Of a DNA stretch of 36,016 nucleotides, positions 18,005 through 24,308 are shown piece after piece; within the stretch, counting starts at the first letter, position 1; each line of letters opens with the position of its first letter. Below the pieces are notes generated by a model. It saw only the letters and a list, made by a program, of their open reading frames with translations, was not told the DNA's origin and did not search any database. The position numbers and the translations under genes were made by a program. The stretch is from contig CAKARD010000003.1 of assembly GCA_916720425.1 (NCBI GenBank), positions 1 through 36,016 of the forward strand, read 5' to 3'. This DNA is from an uncultured Kingella sp. (GTDB lineage: Bacteria > Pseudomonadota > Gammaproteobacteria > Burkholderiales > Neisseriaceae).

Positions 18005-18016
18005 AGGCAGGCTGAA
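18005..18016 (+). repeat. Altered DNA uptake sequence at the nuoF stop
   Basis: AGGCAGGCTGAA in TTTCAGGCAGGCTGAAAA. It differs by one base from AGGCAGCCTGAA (the Kingella-type dialect) and by two from AGGCTGCCTGAA. It starts 2 bases past the nuoF stop, at the junction with dam, exactly where intact copies sit elsewhere. Confidence 0.6.
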
Positions 18017-18018
18017 AA

Positions 18019-19320
18019 TTACCAGCCACCCCATTGATGCGGTTTCATCGGCTTGCCGTGCTCAATATAGTGTTCAAATTCTTCGCGGAAATGCTTAGTA
18101 AAACTGCGAACAGGGAACACCGCCGCGTCTGCCAAGGCACAAATCGTACGCCCTGCCATATTGTTACCCACGCTGTCGAGCAAATCCAAATCTTCGGGGC
18201 GACCTTTGCCCGTCGCAATGCGATGCACGATACGATATAGCCAGCCTGTACCCTCACGACACGGCGTACATTGTCCGCATGACTCTTCGTGATAGAAATA
18301 GCTCAAACGCTCCAACGCTTTGACCATACACACGTCTTCGTCCATCACAATCACCGCGCCCGAACCCAGCATAGAACCTGCTTTAGCGATGCTGTCGTAA
18401 TCCATATTGGTTTGCATCATAATATCGGCTGGCAACACAGGCGCAGATGAACCACCCGGAATCACCGCTTTTAATTTTTTGCCACCACGCACACCACCCG
18501 CCATTTCCAATAGTTCAGCAAATGGCGTACCCAGTGGGATCTCATAATTACCGGGACGTTCTACATGACCTGAAATGCAAAATAGCTTGGTACCACCCGC
18601 CTTGTCTACACCCAAATCTGAGAATTTTTGCCCACCATCACGGATAATGAAAGGGACGGAAGCAAAGGTTTCTGTGTTATTAATTGTGGTAGGTTTGCCA
18701 TATAAACCGTATGAAGCAGGGAAGGGGGGTTTAAAACGGGGTTGCCCTTTTTTACCTTCTAAACTTTCTAGTAGGGCCGTTTCTTCGCCACAAATATATG
18801 CGCCATAACCATGGTGTGCGAACAGCTCAAAAGAGAAACGTGTTCCTAAGATTCGTTGTCCTAATAGACCTGCAGCACGTGCTTGTGCTAAAGCTTCTTC
18901 AAAACGTTCAAAGCCTTCAAAAATTTCGCCATGAATATAGTTGTAACCTGCACTCGCACCCATGGCATAACCTGCAATAATCATACCTTCAATCAGTGCA
19001 TGGGGATTATACATAATGATGTCACGATCTTTGAATGTACCTGGTTCGCCTTCGTCGGTATTACAAACCACGTATTTTTGTCCAGGCAAAGAACGGGGCA
19101 TAAAGCTCCATTTTAGCCCTGTAGGGAAGCCTGCGCCACCACGACCACGTAGATTAGAAATTTTAACTTCTGAAATAACGTCGTCTTGGCTAATATTTTG
19201 GGTCAAAATCTTACGTAATGCCTGATAACCGCCACGAGCTTTATACGCGGCCAGTGTCCAACAGTCACTCTCATGTGTGTTGATACCGTCAAAAATTACA
19301 CCTGATTTATAAATTGCCAT
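18019..19320 (-). CDS. nuoF: NADH-quinone oxidoreductase subunit F (NADH/FMN site)
   Basis: Flavoprotein subunit that oxidises NADH; 433 aa. The NADH- and FMN-binding glycine-rich loops are LRGRGGAGFPTGLKWS and GAYICGEETALLESLEG. The N3 4Fe-4S cluster motif is SCGQCTPCREG plus a later cysteine in RTICALAD. ATG 19320 starts the protein with MAIYKSGVIFDG. It follows nuoE after an 85-base gap containing a hairpin. The stop codon abuts an altered DUS, after which dam begins. Confidence 0.97.
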   Translation of the reverse strand: MAIYKSGVIFDGINTHESDCWTLAAYKARGGYQALRKILTQNISQDDVISEVKISNLRGRGGAGFPTGLKWSFMPRSLPGQKYVVCNTDEGEPGTFKDRDIIMYNPHALIEGMIIAGYAMGASAGYNYIHGEIFEGFERFEEALAQARAAGLLGQRILGTRFSFELFAHHGYGAYICGEETALLESLEGKKGQPRFKPPFPASYGLYGKPTTINNTETFASVPFIIRDGGQKFSDLGVDKAGGTKLFCISGHVERPGNYEIPLGTPFAELLEMAGGVRGGKKLKAVIPGGSSAPVLPADIMMQTNMDYDSIAKAGSMLGSGAVIVMDEDVCMVKALERLSYFYHEESCGQCTPCREGTGWLYRIVHRIATGKGRPEDLDLLDSVGNNMAGRTICALADAAVFPVRSFTKHFREEFEHYIEHGKPMKPHQWGGW

Positions 19321-19360
19321 TTTGGTTTGCCTAAGTTATTTTTAATTTTTTGGATAATTT

Positions 19361-19410
19361 GATAATGGATGGTAAAAAGTGATTTTTATCAGTTTTTGTA
19401 ATCCATTATC
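19361..19410. repeat. Intercistronic hairpin between nuoE and nuoF
   Basis: A 10-base inverted repeat, GATAATGGAT (19361-19370) and ATCCATTATC (19401-19410). Inside it AAAAA and TTTTT runs can pair as well, which would make one long stem-loop. Its right arm covers the nuoE stop codon. There is no U-tract in the transcription direction, so RNA processing or stability is more likely than termination. Confidence 0.55.
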
Positions 19411-19879
19411 CCAATTCCGCCAATTTCTTATCAATTGCTTCGGCGTTCATAAAGCTGCACATTTTGTGGTTATTCAACAACATCACGGGGGCATCACCAC
19501 ACGCACCCATGCATTCGCCCTCTACCAGCGTGAATTTACCGTCAGGAGTAGTTTCGCCGTAGCCAATGCCCAGTTTTTCTTTCAGGTATTCGCCAGCGTC
19601 CACACCGCCACGCAAGGCACACGGCAAATTAGTACAAACCGTCAATTTGTATTTGCCCAAAGGCTGCAAGTCATACATATTGTAAAAAGTTGCTACTTCA
19701 TAGGCAGCAATTGCAGGAATGCCCACATATTGCGCCACAAATTCAATGGTTTCTGCAGCTAAATAGCCTTTTTCTACTTGCGCAATACGCAATGCGCCCA
19801 TAATCGCACTACGGCGTTGGTCGGCAGGGTATTTTGCTAATTCAATATCAATTTCTTTTAATGATTGTGCGGATAACAT
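19406..19879 (-). CDS. nuoE: NADH-quinone oxidoreductase subunit E (2Fe-2S)
   Basis: Thioredoxin-like subunit with cluster N1a, 157 aa. The four ligand cysteines are seen in VCTNLPCALRGG and EGECMGACGDAP; an N-terminal helical bundle precedes them. ATG 19879 gives MLSAQSLKEIDIELAKYP, a common neisserial start. It is the first gene of the E-F block; a DUS and a gene for a small membrane protein stand between it and nuoD. Confidence 0.96.
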   Translation of the reverse strand: MLSAQSLKEIDIELAKYPADQRRSAIMGALRIAQVEKGYLAAETIEFVAQYVGIPAIAAYEVATFYNMYDLQPLGKYKLTVCTNLPCALRGGVDAGEYLKEKLGIGYGETTPDGKFTLVEGECMGACGDAPVMLLNNHKMCSFMNAEAIDKKLAELG

Positions 19880-19918
19880 TTTGTAATCCTAAATAAAATA
19901 ACGGTTTGTTTAGTTTTT

Positions 19919-19930
19919 AGGCTGCCTGAA
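19919..19930 (+). repeat. DNA uptake sequence, perfect copy upstream of nuoE
   Basis: AGGCTGCCTGAA, 18 bases past the stop of the 128-aa membrane protein gene. The left flank is TTTT rather than TTTC, so the opposite strand lacks the second dialect. Confidence 0.88.
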
Positions 19931-19948
19931 AAATCGTTTTGCCTATTT

Positions 19949-20335
19949 TTAACGCCAACCTGCTTTTTTCCGTGCAAAATAACGCATAATCCAAGGCAAA
20001 GCTAAAAGCGGTAATGCTAAACCTATCCAAATCAGTGGGTTACTATCGCCAGCTTTGAATTTAGTTTGAATAAAATGAAACAAACCGACAATCATGGCTA
20101 AATAAGCATACGTTCTTATCACTTGCGGAAAATACAACGGTAATTTTTCGTACTCCGTCAAAGTTGAATATCCCATTGCCACTGCTTCTGAATATTGCCC
20201 ATGAATTCGTGCGCTATAAAAGGGAATAATGGGAATGTGTGAAATCGTAAACCAATAAGTCGCAATATACGAACCATCTTCTTCTTGACAGCATTCGCCA
20301 ACAAATTGCGTTCCAATACCATTAAATGTACTCAT
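19949..20335 (-). CDS. Small membrane protein of unknown function
   Basis: A 128-aa protein that I cannot assign to a named function. The N-terminal soluble part has a glycine/cysteine-containing start (FNGIGTQFVGECCQ), then DGSYIATYWFTISHIPIIPF. Two hydrophobic segments follow at about 74-88 and 100-117, with a basic end (ARKKAGWR). The N-terminal pattern of a short F-N-G-x-G-T motif, an aromatic stretch and IPIIP recalls small bacterial membrane proteins of unknown role. It lies between nuoD and nuoE in the same direction. On its upstream side are a 70-base double-hairpin repeat and a DUS, and downstream another DUS. It is not a known complex I subunit or assembly factor. Confidence 0.7.
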   Translation of the reverse strand: MSTFNGIGTQFVGECCQEEDGSYIATYWFTISHIPIIPFYSARIHGQYSEAVAMGYSTLTEYEKLPLYFPQVIRTYAYLAMIVGLFHFIQTKFKAGDSNPLIWIGLALPLLALPWIMRYFARKKAGWR

Positions 20336-20362
20336 TATCTATATACTCTCGTTTTCAATTCA

Positions 20363-20432
20363 GTAGGTCGGGCATTTATGCCCGACATGATTCATTACCG
20401 CGCATTATGTCGGGCATGAATGCCCGACCTAC
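20363..20432. repeat. Double-hairpin inverted repeat (REP/BIME-like)
   Basis: Two 26-base arms (20363-20388 and 20407-20432) are inverted copies of each other with one mismatch in 26, separated by 18 bases. Each arm is itself a hairpin: GTCGGGCAT, then 1-2 bases, then ATGCCCGAC. Outer ends are GTAGG and CCTAC. It lies in the gap between nuoD and the small membrane protein gene, 2 bases from a DUS. The form is that of a dispersed palindromic repeat; copy number elsewhere cannot be seen here. Confidence 0.8.
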
Positions 20433-20434
20433 AA

Positions 20435-20446
20435 AGGCTGCCTGAA
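20435..20446 (+). repeat. DNA uptake sequence, perfect copy at the nuoD stop
   Basis: AGGCTGCCTGAA, beginning 3 bases past the nuoD stop codon and ending 2 bases from the double-hairpin repeat. Confidence 0.9.
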
Positions 20447-20449
20447 AAA

Positions 20450-21706
20450 TTATCTATCCACTTCGCCAAACACAATATCTTGCGTACCAATAATTGCCAC
20501 CACGTCTGCGAGCAAATGCCCACGCGCCATTTCATCCATGCCTTGCAAATGCGCAAAACCAGGAGCGCGGATTTTCAAGCGATATGGTTTATTGGCGCCA
20601 TCGGAAATCATGTAAATACCAAATTCGCCTTTGGGGTGTTCCACGGCGGTATAGGTTTCGCCTTCGGGGACGTGCATACCCTCGGTGAACAATTTGAAAT
20701 GATGAATCAAATCTTCCATGCCGATTTTCATGTCGGTGCGTTTTGGTGGCGCCACTTTGTGATTTTCAGTTATCACAGGCAGATTTGGGTTGGCGCGTAA
20801 CCAATCAGCACATTGTTTGATGATGCGAACCGATTGACGCATTTCTGCCATACGGCACAAATAGCGGTCGTAACAATCGCCATTCACACCCACAGGAATA
20901 TCAAAATCAATTTGGTCATAGACTTCATACGGTTGTTTTTTGCGAATATCCCACTCCACGCCCGAACCACGCAACATCACACCCGTAAAACCTTTTTGCA
21001 AAGCGCGTTCTGGCGATACCACGCCAATGCCAACCGTACGTTGTTTCCAAATGCGGTTATCGGTCAACAAGGTTTCCAGCGTATCAATATTTTTTGGGAA
21101 ACGCTCACAGAATGCGTCAATAAAATCCAGCATGGTGCCTTCACGAGACGCATTCAATTCTTTCAATACTTTTGCGTTGCGGTATTTGCTGCTTTCGTAT
21201 TTCGGCATAAAATCAGGCAAATCGCGGTATACGCCACCAGGACGGAAATACGCAGCGTGCATACGTGCCCCCGATACTGCTTCATACAAATCCATCAATT
21301 CTTCGCGGTCGCGGAATGCGTACAAAATCGCCGTCATCGCGCCAATATCCAGTGCGTGCGAGCCTACGCCCATCAAGTGATTGAGAATGCGCGTAACTTC
21401 GGCAAACATGGTGCGAATGTATTTGGCGCGAATCGGCACTTCAATGCCAACCAATTTTTCAATCGCCATGCAATACGCTTGCTCGTTGACCATCATGGAA
21501 ACGTAGTCCAACCTGTCCATATATGGTAAAGCTTGCAGATAAGTTTTGGTTTCCGCTAATTTTTCTGTACCACGATGCAATAAGCCAATGTGTGGGTCGG
21601 CACGGACAATGGTTTCACCTTCCAACTCCAAAATCATACGCAATACGCCGTGTGCGGCTGGGTGCTGAGGCCCGAAGTTAATCGTGTAATTTCTTAATTT
21701 AGCCAC
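20450..21706 (-). CDS. nuoD: NADH-quinone oxidoreductase subunit D (49-kDa type)
   Basis: Hydrogenase-like subunit that helps form the quinone site, 418 aa. Landmarks are YTINFGPQHPAAHGVLR, the HIGLLHRGTEKL loop with the conserved histidine, and the C-terminal DIVFGEVDR. I choose GTG 21706, since AGGAG stands 7 bases upstream and the product MAKLRNYTINF matches the usual neisserial length; the upstream ATG at 21754 would add 16 residues overlapping nuoC. The gene overlaps nuoC by 8 bases. C and D are separate genes here, unlike the fused form of enterics. The stop abuts a DUS. Confidence 0.96.
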   Translation of the reverse strand: MAKLRNYTINFGPQHPAAHGVLRMILELEGETIVRADPHIGLLHRGTEKLAETKTYLQALPYMDRLDYVSMMVNEQAYCMAIEKLVGIEVPIRAKYIRTMFAEVTRILNHLMGVGSHALDIGAMTAILYAFRDREELMDLYEAVSGARMHAAYFRPGGVYRDLPDFMPKYESSKYRNAKVLKELNASREGTMLDFIDAFCERFPKNIDTLETLLTDNRIWKQRTVGIGVVSPERALQKGFTGVMLRGSGVEWDIRKKQPYEVYDQIDFDIPVGVNGDCYDRYLCRMAEMRQSVRIIKQCADWLRANPNLPVITENHKVAPPKRTDMKIGMEDLIHHFKLFTEGMHVPEGETYTAVEHPKGEFGIYMISDGANKPYRLKIRAPGFAHLQGMDEMARGHLLADVVAIIGTQDIVFGEVDR

Positions 21707-22286
21707 CGTAGTTCTCCTCGCGCACAACACGCGGTGTAATTTCGCGCGGTTCAATGGTTACAGGTTGATAAATCACACGTTTTTCGTTTTCGTCATAACG
21801 CATTTCTACATAGCCTGAAATCGGGAAATCTTTGCGGAATGGGTGTCCCACAAAGCCATAGTCGGTCAAAATACGGCGCAAATCTGGATGTTCATTGAAA
21901 ATAATGCCATACATATCAAACGCTTCACGCTCGTACCAATCTGCGCTGTTATACAGTTCCACCACAGACGGCACAATCGGCAAATCGTCATCTTGCGCCC
22001 ACACGCGCACACGCACGCGTTGGTTGTGCTTCACTGAAACCAGTTGACTCACGGCAGCAAAACGCTTGCCTTGCCACACTTCGTTTTTGTAGGTGCTGTA
22101 ATCCACACCGCACAAATCCACTAGGCTTTCAAAGTGTAAGTCTTCGTGGTCGCGCAGGGTTTGCATAATGTGAAGGTAGTTTTCAGGCAGGCATTCAATT
22201 GTTAATTCATTGAATGCTAAAATAATTTTGCTCGCCTTGTCGCCTAAAATTTGCGTGCAGGCTGCCTGTAAATCTGTAACGTGCAT
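21699..22286 (-). CDS. nuoC: NADH-quinone oxidoreductase subunit C (30-kDa type)
   Basis: Peripheral-arm subunit without cofactors, 195 aa. The family signature is present as WYEREAFDMYGIIFNEHPDLRRIL followed at once by TDYGFVGHPFRKDFP. ATG 22286 gives MHVTDLQAACTQILG. A near-perfect DUS is built into codons 6-9. It follows the inserted GNAT gene and a DUS, and it overlaps nuoD, so it begins the C-D block. Confidence 0.96.
   Translation of the reverse strand: MHVTDLQAACTQILGDKASKIILAFNELTIECLPENYLHIMQTLRDHEDLHFESLVDLCGVDYSTYKNEVWQGKRFAAVSQLVSVKHNQRVRVRVWAQDDDLPIVPSVVELYNSADWYEREAFDMYGIIFNEHPDLRRILTDYGFVGHPFRKDFPISGYVEMRYDENEKRVIYQPVTIEPREITPRVVREENYGG
22259..22270 (+). repeat. DNA uptake sequence variant in the nuoC 5' end
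   Basis: AGGCTGCCTGTA, 11 of 12, in the first codons of nuoC (LQAAC), only 49 bases from a perfect copy at 22320. Confidence 0.5.
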
Positions 22287-22319
22287 TTTGCGTTCCTAAA
22301 ATATTATTTTTGTGCTTTC

Positions 22320-22331
22320 AGGCTGCCTGAA
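22320..22331 (+). repeat. DNA uptake sequence, perfect copy between GNAT gene and nuoC
   Basis: AGGCTGCCTGAA within TTTCAGGCTGCCTGAAAG, starting 5 bases past the stop of the GNAT gene. Confidence 0.9.
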
Positions 22332-22336
22332 AGCTG

Positions 22337-22732
22337 CTATTCCATTCGTTTAATAATAAAGCCATTAGACACATTTTCCATACCAATTTTTGGGTAGTAA
22401 TCCATGGCGGTAGTGGATGCAAGCAGAAGTAGCATACTTTGTCTACCCACTGCCTGTTTCACTTCTGTAATCAGCTGCTTGCCGATTCCTTGGCATTGAT
22501 ATTCAGCGCGTACGGCCAAATCGGATAGATAGCAGCAGTAACTAAAATCGGTCAACGCACGAGCAATACCAACGGGTTTACCATCATCCCACGCAGTAAT
22601 AACAAGGTTGGCATAACGATACATCTCACGAATGCGTTTAACATCATGAATCGGACGTTTAATACCACTACTCTGATAGATGGCGATGATGTCATCAATT
22701 TCTGGGCAACATTGGTTGTAAATAATAGTCAT
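22337..22732 (-). CDS. GNAT-family N-acetyltransferase
   Basis: A 131-aa single-domain GNAT protein. The acetyl-CoA pyrophosphate loop is QCQGIGKQL in the segment CYLSDLAVRAEYQCQGIG (motif A), preceded by a beta-strand GIARALTDFS. It ends with the typical aromatic FYxxxGF-like region here read as DYYPKIGMENVSNGF. The substrate is not predictable. The gene is the last of three inserted between nuoB and nuoC, and it has a perfect DUS on each side (22320 and 22775). It is probably translated from the nuo transcript. Confidence 0.85.
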   Translation of the reverse strand: MTIIYNQCCPEIDDIIAIYQSSGIKRPIHDVKRIREMYRYANLVITAWDDGKPVGIARALTDFSYCCYLSDLAVRAEYQCQGIGKQLITEVKQAVGRQSMLLLLASTTAMDYYPKIGMENVSNGFIIKRME

Positions 22733-22774
22733 ACCTTATTTTTATCATTATGCACAGGTTAATTTCTCGGCTTC

Positions 22775-22786
22775 AGGCTGCCTGAA
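22775..22786 (+). repeat. DNA uptake sequence, perfect copy after the 152-aa gene
   Basis: AGGCTGCCTGAA within TTCAGGCTGCCTGAAAA, starting 3 bases past the stop of the acidic 152-aa gene. Confidence 0.9.
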
Positions 22787-22789
22787 AAT

Positions 22790-23248
22790 TTACAGCAATG
22801 TATATTCAACACCCCATTGTTGCGATACGCGCTCAAAATCTTGTTGATATACATTTGGAATAGCAACAAAATAATACAAGTCGCCACCTGTTTCTAATGA
22901 ATAAAACAATACGTCATGCTTATCCAGTTGTGCGACCGCCAAAGGCAATAAATTTTCTACGCTATCTTGTTCCCGATTTTCATCTGTCCATTGAAATTCA
23001 AAATCAAATCGTTCAGCCACATCATCAAGATAATCAATTAAAGTATCAGCATCTTTCCAATCAATCGCAAAAAAATGTGAGCCATCACCCAATTTATTGT
23101 GCAATAAAAAATCCGTAAAAATTTCATCGCCTGACCAAGTGGCTTCATCATCATCAACCATATCTTGCCAAATGGATACTATTTCATTTACAGCATCGGG
23201 ATTATCGCGATAAACTACTTCAAACCATTCTTTAAATTGCTCTTTCAT
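22790..23248 (-). CDS. Acidic cytosolic protein of unknown function
   Basis: A 152-aa protein with no signal peptide or membrane helix and a very high Asp/Glu content (for example WQDMVDDDEATWSGDEIF and YLDDVAERFDFEFQW). Aromatic residues are frequent. It has an alpha/beta look with a C-terminal strand pair (GGDLYYFVAIP, then GVEYTLL). It faintly recalls small acidic immunity-type or DUF6630-like proteins, but I cannot assign a family. It sits between two GNAT genes in the insertion between nuoB and nuoC, with a degenerate DUS upstream and a perfect DUS downstream. No partner toxin is visible in the window. Confidence 0.65.
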   Translation of the reverse strand: MKEQFKEWFEVVYRDNPDAVNEIVSIWQDMVDDDEATWSGDEIFTDFLLHNKLGDGSHFFAIDWKDADTLIDYLDDVAERFDFEFQWTDENREQDSVENLLPLAVAQLDKHDVLFYSLETGGDLYYFVAIPNVYQQDFERVSQQWGVEYTLL

Positions 23249-23268
23249 TTTTACATCCTTTTCTTTTC

Positions 23269-23280
23269 CGGCTGCCCGAA
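23269..23280 (+). repeat. Degenerate DNA uptake sequence
   Basis: CGGCTGCCCGAA, 10 of 12, starting 2 bases past the stop of the GNAT pseudogene; the position matches the intact copies, so it is probably a decayed site. Confidence 0.5.
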
Positions 23281-23282
23281 TA

Positions 23283-23792
23283 TCAAGGGTTCATTTCTTT
23301 TTCAAAACGAAACATTTCATCAAGCAACGAATGTTCCCCATGTTGAGTAGAATGTGGGTCGGGGCGTTTTTCGTGATAAAACTCAACCACTTTGAAACCA
23401 CATTTATTCACATAAAAGTGAATATTCCGTTTTTCAAAATACGGTGTATGTGTTTCCCAAACTCGTGTTTGAGGATAACGCCGCTCTATTTCTTGCCATG
23501 CCTGCAAACCAATCCCTTTACCATGTTGGTCAGCACAAACAAAGAATAAATCCAATGAATTACATTGTGTTTGTTCATCAATTTGCACCACCGCACCTGC
23601 GACTAATTTTCCATTCTGTTCTATTTGCAAACTGTGTGCTTTTTCGGCTTGTTGCGATGCTTCAATCTCTTGGCGTGAAATAATTTCTTCGTTTTCAGCT
23701 AATTCATTTTCCATGACCAAACGGAAAGATTGTTGCAATGAATGGATAAATCATTCTTGGTTTTCAGCTTTTAAAGGTTGGATAATTAACAT
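23283..23792 (-). pseudogene. GNAT acetyltransferase gene with an early stop codon
   Basis: The ATG at 23792 opens MLIIQPLKAENQE, then TGA at 23753-23751 (codon 14), then the same frame continues without a break to 23283: FIHSLQQSFRLVMENELAEN and onward. The body is a GNAT domain with the acetyl-CoA loop ADQHGKGIGLQAWQEIE and the C-terminal FYVNKCGFKVVEFYHEK. The stop is one change away from TGG. A TTG at 23738 could serve as a weak internal start, but it would lose the first beta strand. It is the first of three genes inserted after nuoB, with a perfect DUS upstream and a degenerate one downstream. Confidence 0.75.
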
Positions 23793-23814
23793 GGTTTCTT
23801 TGTGTTTTATTTTC

Positions 23815-23826
23815 AGGCTGCCTGAA
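23815..23826 (+). repeat. DNA uptake sequence, perfect copy at the nuoB stop
   Basis: AGGCTGCCTGAA within TTTTCAGGCTGCCTGAAAA, starting 2 bases past the nuoB stop codon. It is the rightmost copy in the window. Confidence 0.9.
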
Positions 23827-23828
23827 AA

Positions 23829-24308
23829 TTAATGCCGTGCAATCGTGTAAGTTCGCTTGATTTTGCCTTGCAACTGAATCAATCCGTATAACAACGCCTC
23901 GGCAGTTGGTGGACAACCAGGGACATACACATCCACAGGCACAACACGGTCAGCACCACGCACCACCGAATACGAATAGTGATAATAACCGCCACCATTG
24001 GCACATGAACCCATAGATAATACCCAGCGCGGTTCTGCCATTTGGTCGTACACGCGGCGCAAAGCGGGAGCCATTTTGTTGGTTAGCGTGCCTGCGACAA
24101 TCATCAAGTCTGCTTGGCGTGGTGAGGGGCGAAAAATAATACCGAAGCGATCCAAATCATACCGCGCCATGCCTGCGTGCATCATTTCTACTGCGCAGCA
24201 AGCTAAGCCAAAGGTTACAGGCCACAATGAACCTGTGCGTACATAGTTCAATACAGTATCTGCGCTAGCGGTAATAAATCCTTTGTTTAAAACACCTTCT
24301 ATTCCCAT
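23829..24308 (-). CDS. nuoB: NADH-quinone oxidoreductase subunit B (cluster N2)
   Basis: Carries the terminal 4Fe-4S cluster N2 that reduces quinone; 159 aa. The ligand cysteines are in FGLACCAVEMM, MGSCANGGGYYH and VPGCPPTAEAL. The start ATG 24308 (MGIEGVLNKGF) is chosen because it matches neisserial NuoB and has AGGGG upstream; the start at 24329 would add 7 residues inside nuoA. It overlaps nuoA by 10 bases. Downstream the operon is interrupted by three unrelated genes. Confidence 0.97.
   Translation of the reverse strand: MGIEGVLNKGFITASADTVLNYVRTGSLWPVTFGLACCAVEMMHAGMARYDLDRFGIIFRPSPRQADLMIVAGTLTNKMAPALRRVYDQMAEPRWVLSMGSCANGGGYYHYSYSVVRGADRVVPVDVYVPGCPPTAEALLYGLIQLQGKIKRTYTIARH

Noticed and set aside
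20813..21529. A plus-strand frame of 238 codons opposite nuoD.
   Set aside because: It is the shadow of a highly conserved gene, rich in His, Phe and Asn with no domain, and has no ribosome site.
16882..23753. Use of TGA as a sense codon (two cargo frames continue past TGA).
   Set aside because: Intact genes here, for example nuoK and the antitoxin-like gene, end with TGA, and one of the two genes also has a frameshift, so ordinary pseudogene decay explains it better.
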